Shown: positions 1 to 5,819 of the stretch, piece by piece
How positions within the stretch are numbered: the first letter of the stretch is position 1
Layout: each line of letters starts with the position of its first letter
Source of the DNA: Saprospiraceae bacterium
Lineage (GTDB): Bacteria; Bacteroidota; Bacteroidia; Chitinophagales; Saprospiraceae
DNA length: 5,819 nucleotides
Assembly (NCBI GenBank): GCA_014379065.1
Contig: JACMMM010000495.1
Location: 1-5,819 of the forward strand
Direction of reading: 5' to 3'
Program-made: the position numbers and the translations under genes
The notes under the pieces: generated by a model
What the model saw: only the letters and a program-made list of their open reading frames with translations
What the model was told of the DNA's origin: nothing
The model's database searches: none

Positions 1-1
1 A

Positions 2-289
2 AACCTATTGGAAAACTCAGATGTTATTGATTTCTATAATGAATTATACATTATTTTATGGAATGTTATTGCCGGCAAACTACAACTGTCACCCAGTAAA
101 TTAAATAAAATCAATGTTTCCGAAGAACTTAAGTTAAAGGGGTGGAATGATGAAATGCTGCTGAACCTCAATTTGGTTTTGACCGAATGCGAGAAAAACC
201 TATATCTTTCTAATTATCGTTCGGACACTCATTGGGGGCAACAGCTGCAAAATGCTGAAAGAGTAATGACTGAATTACAGAATATGTAA
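2..289 (+). CDS. BatD-like (oxygen tolerance) protein, C-terminal part; 5' end outside window
   Basis: The reading frame is open from the window edge to a TAA at 287-289, so this is the tail of a longer gene. A TTG at position 8 could be proposed as a start, but no stop precedes it and a 93-residue product would lack the rest of the family's architecture. The visible residues match the cytoplasmic C-terminal helical domain of BatD proteins as I remember it: FYNELYIILWNVIAGKL, then the turn LSPSKLNKINVSEEL, then LTECEKNLYLSNY followed by a final helix. BatD is a membrane-anchored protein of the Bat aerotolerance operon (BatA-E, with an AAA ATPase and VWA-domain partners), common in Bacteroidota. 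The hand-counted GC is 34%, clearly below the right half of the window. It converges on the large minus-strand gene. The family call rests on pattern memory, not an alignment; a different membrane protein with a similar helical tail cannot be excluded. Confidence 0.62.
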   Translation, partial: NLLENSDVIDFYNELYIILWNVIAGKLQLSPSKLNKINVSEELKLKGWNDEMLLNLNLVLTECEKNLYLSNYRSDTHWGQQLQNAERVMTELQNM

Positions 290-443
290 AGTATGCCCAA
301 AGTCCCGTTTTCTCCACCGATTTTATATTTTTTCAAATACAAGCCTTGAATGATCCATAATTTCCCGTTCAAAACAAAGGCGGTTAGGATTGTATCTTAA
401 TACATCCAACTGGTATCGAAATTCCTTGTTGGCAAGATATTCT
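290..443. other. Convergent intergenic region
   Basis: This 154-base AT-rich stretch separates the stop of the BatD-like gene from the stop of the minus-strand exoprotein. A T-rich run at about 321-334 is not preceded by a convincing GC-rich stem, so I call no intrinsic terminator on either strand. The 11-mer aatttcccgtt occurs at 359-369 and again inside the exoprotein gene at 457-467. The right end holds the decayed repeat copy listed separately. Confidence 0.6.
418..441 (-). repeat. Possible decayed copy of the TTGGATATT-type intergenic repeat
   Basis: The 15-mer gaaattccttgttgg at 418-432 is identical to 5781-5795 and is present inverted at 5672-5686. After a 4-base insertion (caag) the match resumes with atatt at 437-441, exactly as in the right-hand element. 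It lies just downstream of the stop codon of the minus-strand exoprotein, and its last bases approach that stop at 444-446. A chance 15-base match within a window this size is unlikely, although it was found after the fact. No matching second arm is visible here, only a 5-bp pairing of ccaac (406-410) with gttgg (428-432). Confidence 0.45.
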
Positions 444-3400
444 TTACTGTTTTGCCAATTTCCCGTTGCCCACCAATTGCCCTTTTGAATCACGAACTTC
501 TGCCCAGTACAACCCAGTGGGTATGTGCTTGGCAATGAGTTCAATATCAGAACTGACTGCCGATTTTTGTGTCACAAGGTTCCCCATACTGTCGAATATT
601 TTAAGCGTGTAAGCAGCAGATGTTTTTTTCTCAAAATGAATATTTGTGCGCTCGTTGAAGGGGTTGGGCCAAACCTCCAGCCCCAATAAAGCCGTTTTGG
701 GCGTTGGTTGAGACGTGCCGCTTAAGGGGCTTTTCTGGATGGTATGCCAGCTGGTGTTGGTGATGACAGGCTGGTTGAAATCGAAATAGATGGCTGCATC
801 GTTTTCGATGACGCTGCCCAAAGGCACATCAGGGTAGGGGGCGATGCTGAACTGCACAAAACCATGCGAGCGAAGTTTGTTGACATTGGAATCGGGCAGC
901 ATGATGTTGTTGAAGCTGAAAGTGATGACGCCCTGTCCACTCAGATCCCAGGTATAGGGGTGGCTGCTTGCGCCGGGACGGATGTTGATTGGATCGAGAA
1001 ATGTCGAAAGCGTGTCGCGGATTACCACGGTGAAGGCCGTGTCCGTGCCCGTATTCTGGAATCGGATGAGGTAATCAATTGTTTGGCCGGGGCGGATATT
1101 GTGTTCCGAACCAACGCCTTTGGGAAAACCTCGCTTGTCGTTGGGGTCGTACGAGCCGATATTTTCCACACACATACGATGCCAGGAAGGTTCAATGCCA
1201 TTGATCGGGAATTGGGTTATGTAGCCCAAGCTGTTAAAGCCGCCGCATCCTTCGGCAAACGCCAAGGCGAGATAAGAAAAAGGATGCCCTGGTTCCTGGT
1301 TTGATTCCACGCGCCAGGTACTGCCGTCGGCGGGATAATCCATGATGAAAGATTCGCCTGGGGCATAGCTTTTTTCGCCGGAGAAAAGCACCACGTCGTC
1401 TTCAATGATGATGTAGTCCAACAACTGCGAGGGAGCGATGCCGGTGTTCTCCAGTTTGACCTGGAGCACCGAATCCTGGCAAGTGACGGATGCCTCGATG
1501 TTTGCGCCTGACCAGCTTGGCACTGCCACACAAAGCGTGTCTGGGAAACCATGCGTCGTAATGCAATGCGTTTGCCCAATGATGGTGGAGTCGCAGTCCA
1601 CATGGACGGTCAGTTGGAATTGTCCGCATTCGCCGCTGAGCACATCGCCTACGAAAAATCGAAGCGTATTTCCTCCCAGGTCTTCATACGGCTGTGCAGA
1701 ACTTATAAATGTCAGGTATGGATCAATCATGACATCCACCCAGGCGCTGTCGGCAGGTTCTGTCCCCTGGTTGCAGTATTCAATAAAGACTTGATTGCTA
1801 AAGCATCGGCGTAGTTGTGGGATGGCGACGTTGACGGTCATGAGTGGGCAATTGGCCAATGGGAGGACCACGAAGTCGGCAGTGTCTGAACCGAACAGGT
1901 CTGTGGCCACAATTTCCTGTACGGTGTCGCATAATGACCACCAGAGCTTTTGAGGGATTACGATTTTGACGGTGTAATTGCCTGTGTCAACAAAAAAAGT
2001 GTAACGCCCGTTTTCGTTGGTGGAATTGTAAAAAGTGCTTTCGCCTTCGAGTTCGATCACCCAATTTTTCAAAGGCTCTTGCGCGTCGTGGGTGCTACAG
2101 TCCAGGTCTGCATCTCTGGTCACTTGCCCTCGGATGTACGCTCCCTCTTCTGTAGATTTTTTTGTCCGGAGCATCAGCCCATTGGCAAAGATGTTGTAAA
2201 GATAACCATCGGGTGAAAGTACGGGCGCTAAAAAGGATGTGTATGGGTTCATTGAAAAATCCGGGAGGTAATACCACGATTCTCCATCATCGGCACTGGT
2301 TAGCACTTTTGATACTGGGATGACGCTCGGGGTAAATATTTGGCCACGGTCGTTGACCGCAATTTCTCCCAAAGTATAGATTTCAGGAATCACTTTATAA
2401 GTCCAAGTCTGAGCTTCATCCGCTGAAATCGCCACTTTAATGGAATGCTCAAAGTATCCTGTGACGTACAAAGTGCCCGTTTTCGAAATGTATAAGTCGA
2501 AGCGTTGGGCTTTGGGAATTGCCAATGTGTTCAACACCTCCCAGGTTTGGCCGCCATCCTGGCTGCGCCACAAATCATTGTCTTGAGAGGATAGATCGAG
2601 CGGGGACGTCATCGCGTAAAAATCGCCGGAAGGGTGTAGCTCGAGGTCAACCATGATTACGTTTGTCATTACGAGCGACCAACCAGACCCCCAATCGTCC
2701 ATCTTCATTACGCCATCCACAGTTGTACAAAACAGCGACCCAGTGGAAGTTGCAAAAATATTTCCGCTTGCCAATCCTCCAGGCGGTGTAATATTCCCAA
2801 AGGATTGCCCTCCATCTAAGCTCCCCCAGATACTTTTACCCATTTTAACTGCAAAGCTGTCTTTGTTGATTAGGGCAAGTGGATGCTCTGTATAGAGAAA
2901 GGTAATGGAAGTGTCGACCAAAACCCGTTCCCAGGTTTCCCCACGGTCGGTGGTTTTCCAAAGCCCGGATCTTGTTACGGCAATTTGCCCGTCTTCATTG
3001 GGTATTTCCAAGCCAGTAACACTGGCATTTTGCATACCGAAAGCGGAAAAAGACCAATTTTCCCCTTCGTCTGACGAACGGACTAGTGTCTCTCTGTTAT
3101 TGCCTAAGAGATCGCCATTGGACAATGGGAATTGGATAACGAAGCCGGGTATATGCTCAGCACTGAGAGACAAGGGATTCCAAGTTAGTCCATCATCGTC
3201 AGAGGCAAATAACTTGCTGCTCGAAGAAAGGAGAATTTTCCCATTGTTCAGGTTGACGATATTATTGAGGTTTTCATTCGGCCCCAGATTGAAATGAATG
3301 GTATCCCAAGAAGCACCCCAATCTGCGGAACGATATAAATCCGATTGGTTTGACCCAAACTCATTGACGGCAAGCAAAGTACCCGAAGAAGCCAAAAAGG

Positions 3401-4037
3401 TGTTGGAATAGAAAAAAGGGGGTGTGCCTTCCGTCCAGGATGCTCCATTGTTTTCGGAATAAACAAACTTGTCGCCCGAAATTGGCGAAATTAAGATTCG
3501 CCCATTCGGTGTCATATTAATATTGCCAGAAGAAAGTGCGGTCAGAAAAAATGATGAATGGACAAGTTGCCAGCTTGCCCCATTATTAACTGACCTGTAT
3601 ATCCGGTCATTTATATGATCCAATCCAATCAATGCGCCGGATGGTGCCTCAAAAACTCTATAGACAGGGAGCGCGTCATTTTTCAGCGTCCAGGTTTGCC
3701 CGTCATTGTTTGAGATGAATAGTTTTCGAACGATACTGCTGCTCCCGTCAAAATATGCAACGATCTTATAAAAGTTGCCAGATGCCCCGATCACTAGTTC
3801 TTCCTCGCCATAATCCGTCGAATCTACTTCTGTTACAAAAACCCTTTCCCAATGCTCCCCGTAATCGTCGGAACGGTGGACGGAATATTCGTGCAGTGCA
3901 TAGACCACATTTGTGTAGGTCTGAACAACGGCCACATTTCCTCCATACGGCCCCTTCGCCTCCTCCCAAAACCCGTTTTGGGCGCGAAGCACCAGCTGTG
4001 AACCAAGCAAGATTATAGCGAGTAGATGCCTTTTCAT
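444..4037 (-). CDS. Large secreted Asp-box beta-propeller protein with T9SS type A sorting domain
   Basis: The 1197-residue product begins with a signal peptide (MKRHLLAIILLGSQLVLRAQ, cleavage probably near residue 20). Residues about 25-625 hold 13 Asp-box motifs of the S-x-D-x-G-x-x-W type, as in BNR/sortilin (VPS10) beta-propellers. Residues about 634-700 are an SdrD-B/CnaB-like module with an acidic loop DADLDC (642-647). Residues about 730-960 are beta-rich and hold 11 of the protein's 13 cysteines. Residues about 962-1100 match DUF7619 (SYDPNDKRG to NDAAIYFDFNQPVITNT). Residues 1117-1197 are the T9SS C-terminal domain, with VWPNPF, YTLKIFDSMGNLV, IPTGLYWAEV and a terminal GKLAKQ. T9SS proteins cross the outer membrane through the Sov/SprA channel; type A domains are removed and the cargo is attached to the surface or released. 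The start is the first ATG before a good signal peptide, with no Shine-Dalgarno, as usual in this phylum. It is a single-gene unit divergent from the 468-residue gene. The ligand or substrate is unknown, and I see no catalytic signature; an adhesin or glycan/protein-binding role is inference. Confidence 0.95.
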   Translation of the reverse strand: MKRHLLAIILLGSQLVLRAQNGFWEEAKGPYGGNVAVVQTYTNVVYALHEYSVHRSDDYGEHWERVFVTEVDSTDYGEEELVIGASGNFYKIVAYFDGSSSIVRKLFISNNDGQTWTLKNDALPVYRVFEAPSGALIGLDHINDRIYRSVNNGASWQLVHSSFFLTALSSGNINMTPNGRILISPISGDKFVYSENNGASWTEGTPPFFYSNTFLASSGTLLAVNEFGSNQSDLYRSADWGASWDTIHFNLGPNENLNNIVNLNNGKILLSSSSKLFASDDDGLTWNPLSLSAEHIPGFVIQFPLSNGDLLGNNRETLVRSSDEGENWSFSAFGMQNASVTGLEIPNEDGQIAVTRSGLWKTTDRGETWERVLVDTSITFLYTEHPLALINKDSFAVKMGKSIWGSLDGGQSFGNITPPGGLASGNIFATSTGSLFCTTVDGVMKMDDWGSGWSLVMTNVIMVDLELHPSGDFYAMTSPLDLSSQDNDLWRSQDGGQTWEVLNTLAIPKAQRFDLYISKTGTLYVTGYFEHSIKVAISADEAQTWTYKVIPEIYTLGEIAVNDRGQIFTPSVIPVSKVLTSADDGESWYYLPDFSMNPYTSFLAPVLSPDGYLYNIFANGLMLRTKKSTEEGAYIRGQVTRDADLDCSTHDAQEPLKNWVIELEGESTFYNSTNENGRYTFFVDTGNYTVKIVIPQKLWWSLCDTVQEIVATDLFGSDTADFVVLPLANCPLMTVNVAIPQLRRCFSNQVFIEYCNQGTEPADSAWVDVMIDPYLTFISSAQPYEDLGGNTLRFFVGDVLSGECGQFQLTVHVDCDSTIIGQTHCITTHGFPDTLCVAVPSWSGANIEASVTCQDSVLQVKLENTGIAPSQLLDYIIIEDDVVLFSGEKSYAPGESFIMDYPADGSTWRVESNQEPGHPFSYLALAFAEGCGGFNSLGYITQFPINGIEPSWHRMCVENIGSYDPNDKRGFPKGVGSEHNIRPGQTIDYLIRFQNTGTDTAFTVVIRDTLSTFLDPINIRPGASSHPYTWDLSGQGVITFSFNNIMLPDSNVNKLRSHGFVQFSIAPYPDVPLGSVIENDAAIYFDFNQPVITNTSWHTIQKSPLSGTSQPTPKTALLGLEVWPNPFNERTNIHFEKKTSAAYTLKIFDSMGNLVTQKSAVSSDIELIAKHIPTGLYWAEVRDSKGQLVGNGKLAKQ
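2274..3872 (-). repeat. Array of 13 Asp-box propeller blades inside the exoprotein gene
   Basis: The motifs begin at residues 56, 109, 149, 194, 237, 279, 321, 362, 406, 446, 492, 538 and 581, a spacing of 40-46 residues apart from a first gap of 53. Typical members are SNNDGQTW, SENNGASW, SQDGGQTW and SADDGESW. Three are degenerate: SLDGGQSF (406) ends in Phe, MDDWGSGW (446) lacks the first Ser, and SADEAQTW (538) has Ala for Gly. Asp-boxes form a turn between strands of propeller blades. Thirteen blades suggest two tandem propellers (for example 6+7) rather than one; that split is inference. Confidence 0.85.
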
Positions 4038-4070
4038 AAGTCAAAAGAATTTTAGATGAAATTCATGGTG

Positions 4071-4102
4071 CAAATCTCAGGAACACAGCCCCCTCCACCA
4101 AA
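4071..4102 (-). promoter_or_regulatory. Candidate Bacteroidota promoter for the exoprotein gene
   Basis: On the minus strand TTTG (4102-4099) is followed after 20 bases by GAGATTTG (4078-4071). This fits the Bacteroidota primary-sigma pattern of a -33 TTTG/TTG, a 19-21 base spacer and a -7 TAnnTTTG, with one mismatch (G for the first T). Transcription would start near 4064, giving a leader of about 26 nt before the ATG at 4037. The match was made by eye. Confidence 0.4.
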
Positions 4103-4144
4103 TACAAAAAACAAGCAATGTAGAAATAATTTTATATTAAAAAC

Positions 4145-4174
4145 TTGATATTCAGGATATTAAATTGATATTTG
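4145..4174 (+). promoter_or_regulatory. Candidate Bacteroidota promoter for the 468-residue gene
   Basis: TTG (4145-4147) is followed after 19 bases by GATATTTG (4167-4174), a -33/-7 pair with one mismatch to TAnnTTTG. The region is strongly AT-rich, and the sequence TTGATATT occurs twice (4145-4152 and 4165-4172), so part of the -33 and -7 regions are copies of each other. Transcription would start near 4181, leaving a leader of about 70 nt that includes the hairpin at 4211-4241. Confidence 0.35.
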
Positions 4175-4210
4175 TTGAAAATTATTTCTCAAACGCTGGC
4201 TCAACGCATC

Positions 4211-4241
4211 ACCCCCCTCCTTCGCTTTGGCTATGGCGGGT
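4211..4241 (+). promoter_or_regulatory. Imperfect GC-rich hairpin in the 5' leader of the 468-residue gene
   Basis: ACCCCCC (4211-4217) can pair with GGCGGGT (4235-4241), with a single C-C mismatch and a 17-nt loop. It is a GC-rich island in otherwise AT-rich intergenic DNA. It ends 11 bases before the ATG at 4253, and the intervening TAAACAAAAAAC is the A-rich, Shine-Dalgarno-free type of leader common in this phylum. It could affect translation or be a dispersed intergenic repeat; no known riboswitch or leader family is recognised. Confidence 0.3.
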
Positions 4242-4252
4242 AAACAAAAAAC

Positions 4253-5659
4253 ATGACCACATCGCTTCTCATTCGTGCATTCCAGCAACTTTCGGCCAAA
4301 GAGCGCAGTGCTTTCGTGGAATTCGTGCGCTGTCCGCTCTTCAATCGGCGCCCTGAAGTGCTACGTTTATCTGAACATCTGGCAGCCAATATTGGAAAGA
4401 CCGCCCAAATGACATTAGCCGCCGAAAGATTGTTCGAAGCCGCTTTCCCGGATGAAATTTATGACAATAGCCGCTTGCGTCTTGCCATGTCATACGCCCT
4501 GGAGGCTTTGCGCCAATACCTTGGATTGATAGAATGGCAGTCCGACAAAGCCGAATGCCAACAAACCATTGTACGGGCCCTACGCAACCGGGGCATGGAC
4601 AAACTCTTCAACAAAGCCCTTGATAAGGCGGCTACCCACGGCGAACGACGCAATGTACGAGACGCCCAGCATCACTTCCACCAATACCAACTTCACCAGG
4701 AAAAGCTAGAGCACAAGGCCCGGCGCGAACGCTCTGTAAACCTCAATCTCCAACCATTGCCCGACGAGCTGACCACTTTTTATGTGTCGGAAATGCTGCG
4801 CCACGCTTGTTCGGCACTCATGCACCAGGCTGTAGCGGGCCAAACGTACCACATGCAATTATTGAGCGCCATTCTCGGCGTAGTAGAGCAAGGGCCCATG
4901 CTTGAAACCCCTGCGGTGGCGGTCTATTACCACGCCTACCGGATGTTGCAATCGCCAGAGGAAGAGCTCCCTTTCGAGCAATTGAAACACTTGCTTGCCC
5001 AACATGAAGGGCGTTTTGGACAAGAGGAAATGCGCGGGCTATACCTGATGGCCATCAACGGCTGTATACGCCGAATGAACGCCGGCAAAAAGCTCTACAT
5101 CCGCGAGGCATTTGATGTGTATCGAGCCGCGCTGGAACGCAACTTCCTGACAGAGAATGGTTTTCTGTCGAGTTTTACCTTCAAGAATATCATTCGCATC
5201 GGGGCGGCATTGGGCGAACACGATTGGACGGAACAGTTCATCGAACAGCAGCGCAGCGCGCTCCACCCTCACGAACGGGACAATACCTATCGCTACAACC
5301 GTGCCTTTCTTTATTTTCAAAAGGCCGACTATGCTCAGGCCATGCCCCTGCTACAACAAGTGGATCTGGAAGACCCACTCAACAACCTTCATGCCCGCCG
5401 GATGCTGGTGCGCAGTTACTACGAACTAGGAGAACAAGATGCGCTCGAATCACTTTTACAGAGTTTTGGGACATTCCTCAATCGCCAGAAAAACCTGGGC
5501 TATCACCAAGCGCTCAACCTGAATTTTGTGCGCTTCATGCTCCGGCTAATCAAACTTGTACCGAATGATGAAGTGGCCAAAGTGTCTCTCTGGAAAGAGC
5601 TTGCTGCCGAAAAACAAGTGGCAGAGCGGGAGTGGCTAATGGAGAAATTGGGCCTATAA
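4253..5659 (+). CDS. Conserved-looking helical hypothetical protein with TPR-like C-terminal repeats
   Basis: This 468-residue product is not one I can name. It has no signal peptide or membrane segment and looks cytoplasmic and almost entirely alpha-helical. The N-terminus (residues 5-40: LLIRAFQQLSAKERSAFVEF, then RCPLFNRRPEVLRL) has the style of a lineage-specific Saprospiria family I believe occurs in several copies per genome, but I cannot confirm that. A basic, Gln/His-rich helical stretch spans residues about 100-160. Residues about 344-371 (NRAFLYFQKADYAQAMPLLQ) read as a good TPR, and residues 379-403 (ARRMLVRSYYELGEQDALES) as a second, weaker one. It ends with a charged helix (WKELAAEKQVAEREWLMEKL). 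The ATG at 4253 follows the A-rich leader TAAACAAAAAAC. GC in sampled lines is about 47-57%. The stop codon directly abuts the inverted-repeat element. A scaffold or protein-protein interaction role would be typical of TPR proteins but is inference. Confidence 0.9.
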   Translation: MTTSLLIRAFQQLSAKERSAFVEFVRCPLFNRRPEVLRLSEHLAANIGKTAQMTLAAERLFEAAFPDEIYDNSRLRLAMSYALEALRQYLGLIEWQSDKAECQQTIVRALRNRGMDKLFNKALDKAATHGERRNVRDAQHHFHQYQLHQEKLEHKARRERSVNLNLQPLPDELTTFYVSEMLRHACSALMHQAVAGQTYHMQLLSAILGVVEQGPMLETPAVAVYYHAYRMLQSPEEELPFEQLKHLLAQHEGRFGQEEMRGLYLMAINGCIRRMNAGKKLYIREAFDVYRAALERNFLTENGFLSSFTFKNIIRIGAALGEHDWTEQFIEQQRSALHPHERDNTYRYNRAFLYFQKADYAQAMPLLQQVDLEDPLNNLHARRMLVRSYYELGEQDALESLLQSFGTFLNRQKNLGYHQALNLNFVRFMLRLIKLVPNDEVAKVSLWKELAAEKQVAEREWLMEKLGL

Positions 5660-5807
5660 AATATCCAATATCCAACAAGGAATTTCCAATGTCCAAGTAA
5701 GCTCCGCGCTTGGGATTTTTTGATATTCATTGCCGAGATGTCAATGTGAGTGACTGAGCCCAACGCCTACTTGGACATTGGAAATTCCTTGTTGGATATT
5801 GGATATT
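5660..5807. repeat. Intergenic inverted-repeat element: two perfect 40-bp arms, 68-nt centre
   Basis: Bases 5660-5699 are the exact reverse complement of 5768-5807. The match breaks at both ends (5659/5808 and 5700/5767). The arms are about 32% GC and are made of the words ATATCCAA, CCAACAAGGAATTTCC and CCAATGTCC. Inside the centre, pairing can resume: 5706-5714 (gcgcttggg) pairs with 5759-5766 (cccaacgc) with one bulged base. The left arm begins immediately after the TAA of the 468-residue gene, so the mRNA would carry a very stable 3' hairpin. No U-tract follows, no transposase is present and no target-site duplication is visible. From memory, TTGGATATTGGAAATTCC-like repeats are scattered between genes in many Bacteroidota genomes. 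Confidence 0.9.
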
Positions 5808-5819
5808 CCCTTGGATATT
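5771..5819 (+). repeat. Tandem 18-bp cores in the right arm, cut by the window end
   Basis: The core ttggacattggaaattcc (5771-5788) is followed after 3 bases (ttg) by ttggatattggatattcc (5792-5809), which differs at two of 18 positions. After one further base (c) a third copy begins, ttggatatt (5811-5819), and runs off the window. Each core itself looks like two half-units of GGAYATT/GGAWATT type. The left arm carries only the inverted equivalents of the first core and most of the second, so the right side is the longer, possibly still continuing, array. Confidence 0.75.

Noticed and set aside
8..289. Complete 93-residue gene starting at TTG 8
   Set aside because: The frame is open to the window edge and the residues match only the C-terminal domain of a larger family, so the true start is probably upstream.
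323..544. 73-codon minus-strand open frame overlapping the exoprotein 3' end
   Set aside because: It overlaps the sorting-domain coding region in another frame. The exoprotein frame ends in a normal T9SS terminus (GKLAKQ), so a frameshifted extension is not needed, and part of this frame reads through the decayed repeat.
744..1304. 186-codon plus-strand open frame antisense to the exoprotein
   Set aside because: It lies wholly inside the DUF7619/stalk coding region, whose minus-strand product has clear domain homology; the antisense peptide shows no recognisable domain and fits a codon-bias shadow.
444..4037. GH74 xyloglucanase or sialidase assignment for the propeller protein
   Set aside because: Asp-boxes are shared by many unrelated propeller families, and I could not identify catalytic residues of either enzyme, so no enzymatic function is given.
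5503..5763. 86-codon minus-strand open frame at the right end
   Set aside because: It is translated from the end of the 468-residue gene and the repeat element (peptide includes LLGHWKFLVGYWIF). Peptides of this kind come from TTGGATATT-type repeats and are not genes.
5660..5807. Intrinsic transcription terminator
   Set aside because: The stem is long and strong, but AT-rich arms, a 68-nt centre and no following T-tract do not fit a classical terminator; it is listed as a repeat, with 3'-end function left as a possibility.
5660..5819. CRISPR array
   Set aside because: The repeated cores are 18 bp with 1-3 base spacers and an inverted partner; CRISPR needs direct repeats separated by unique spacers of about 30 bp, and no cas gene is present.

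Overview
The window reads as chromosomal DNA from a member of the Bacteroidota, most likely the Saprospiria/Lewinella-Haliscomenobacter side of the phylum. The evidence is a very large secreted protein ending in a type IX secretion (T9SS) type A sorting domain preceded by a DUF7619-type domain, leaders without Shine-Dalgarno sequences, plausible -33/-7 type promoters, and an intergenic repeat built from TTGGATATT-like units. The lineage below phylum level is an inference from remembered protein style, not from a search.

Layout, left to right. (1) At 2-289 (+) is the 3' end of a gene whose product resembles the cytoplasmic C-terminal domain of BatD/oxygen-tolerance proteins; its start lies outside the window. 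It is much more AT-rich (34% GC by hand count) than the right half. (2) At 290-443 is a short convergent intergenic region; its right end holds what looks like a decayed copy of the repeat seen at the far right of the window. (3) At 444-4037 (-) is a 1197-residue exported protein: signal peptide, 13 regularly spaced Asp-box (BNR/sortilin-type) beta-propeller blades, an SdrD/CnaB-like module, a cysteine-rich beta-sandwich region, DUF7619, and the T9SS C-terminal domain. (4) At 4038-4252 is a divergent, AT-rich promoter region with one candidate promoter per strand and a GC-rich imperfect hairpin in the leader of the right-hand gene. (5) At 4253-5659 (+) is a 468-residue, all-helical, probably cytoplasmic protein with TPR-like repeats near its C-terminus and no function I can name. 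(6) At 5660-5819 is an intergenic repeat: two perfect 40-bp inverted arms around a 68-nt centre, the left arm starting on the base after the stop codon and the right arm continuing as tandem 18-bp cores off the window end.

Nothing shows that the three genes work together. The BatD-like gene would belong to a Bat (aerotolerance) cluster to the left. The large exoprotein and the 468-residue protein are divergently transcribed with separate promoters. The least ordinary part of the window is the repeat family at gene 3' ends. No phage, insertion-sequence transposase, CRISPR array, tRNA or rRNA was seen.
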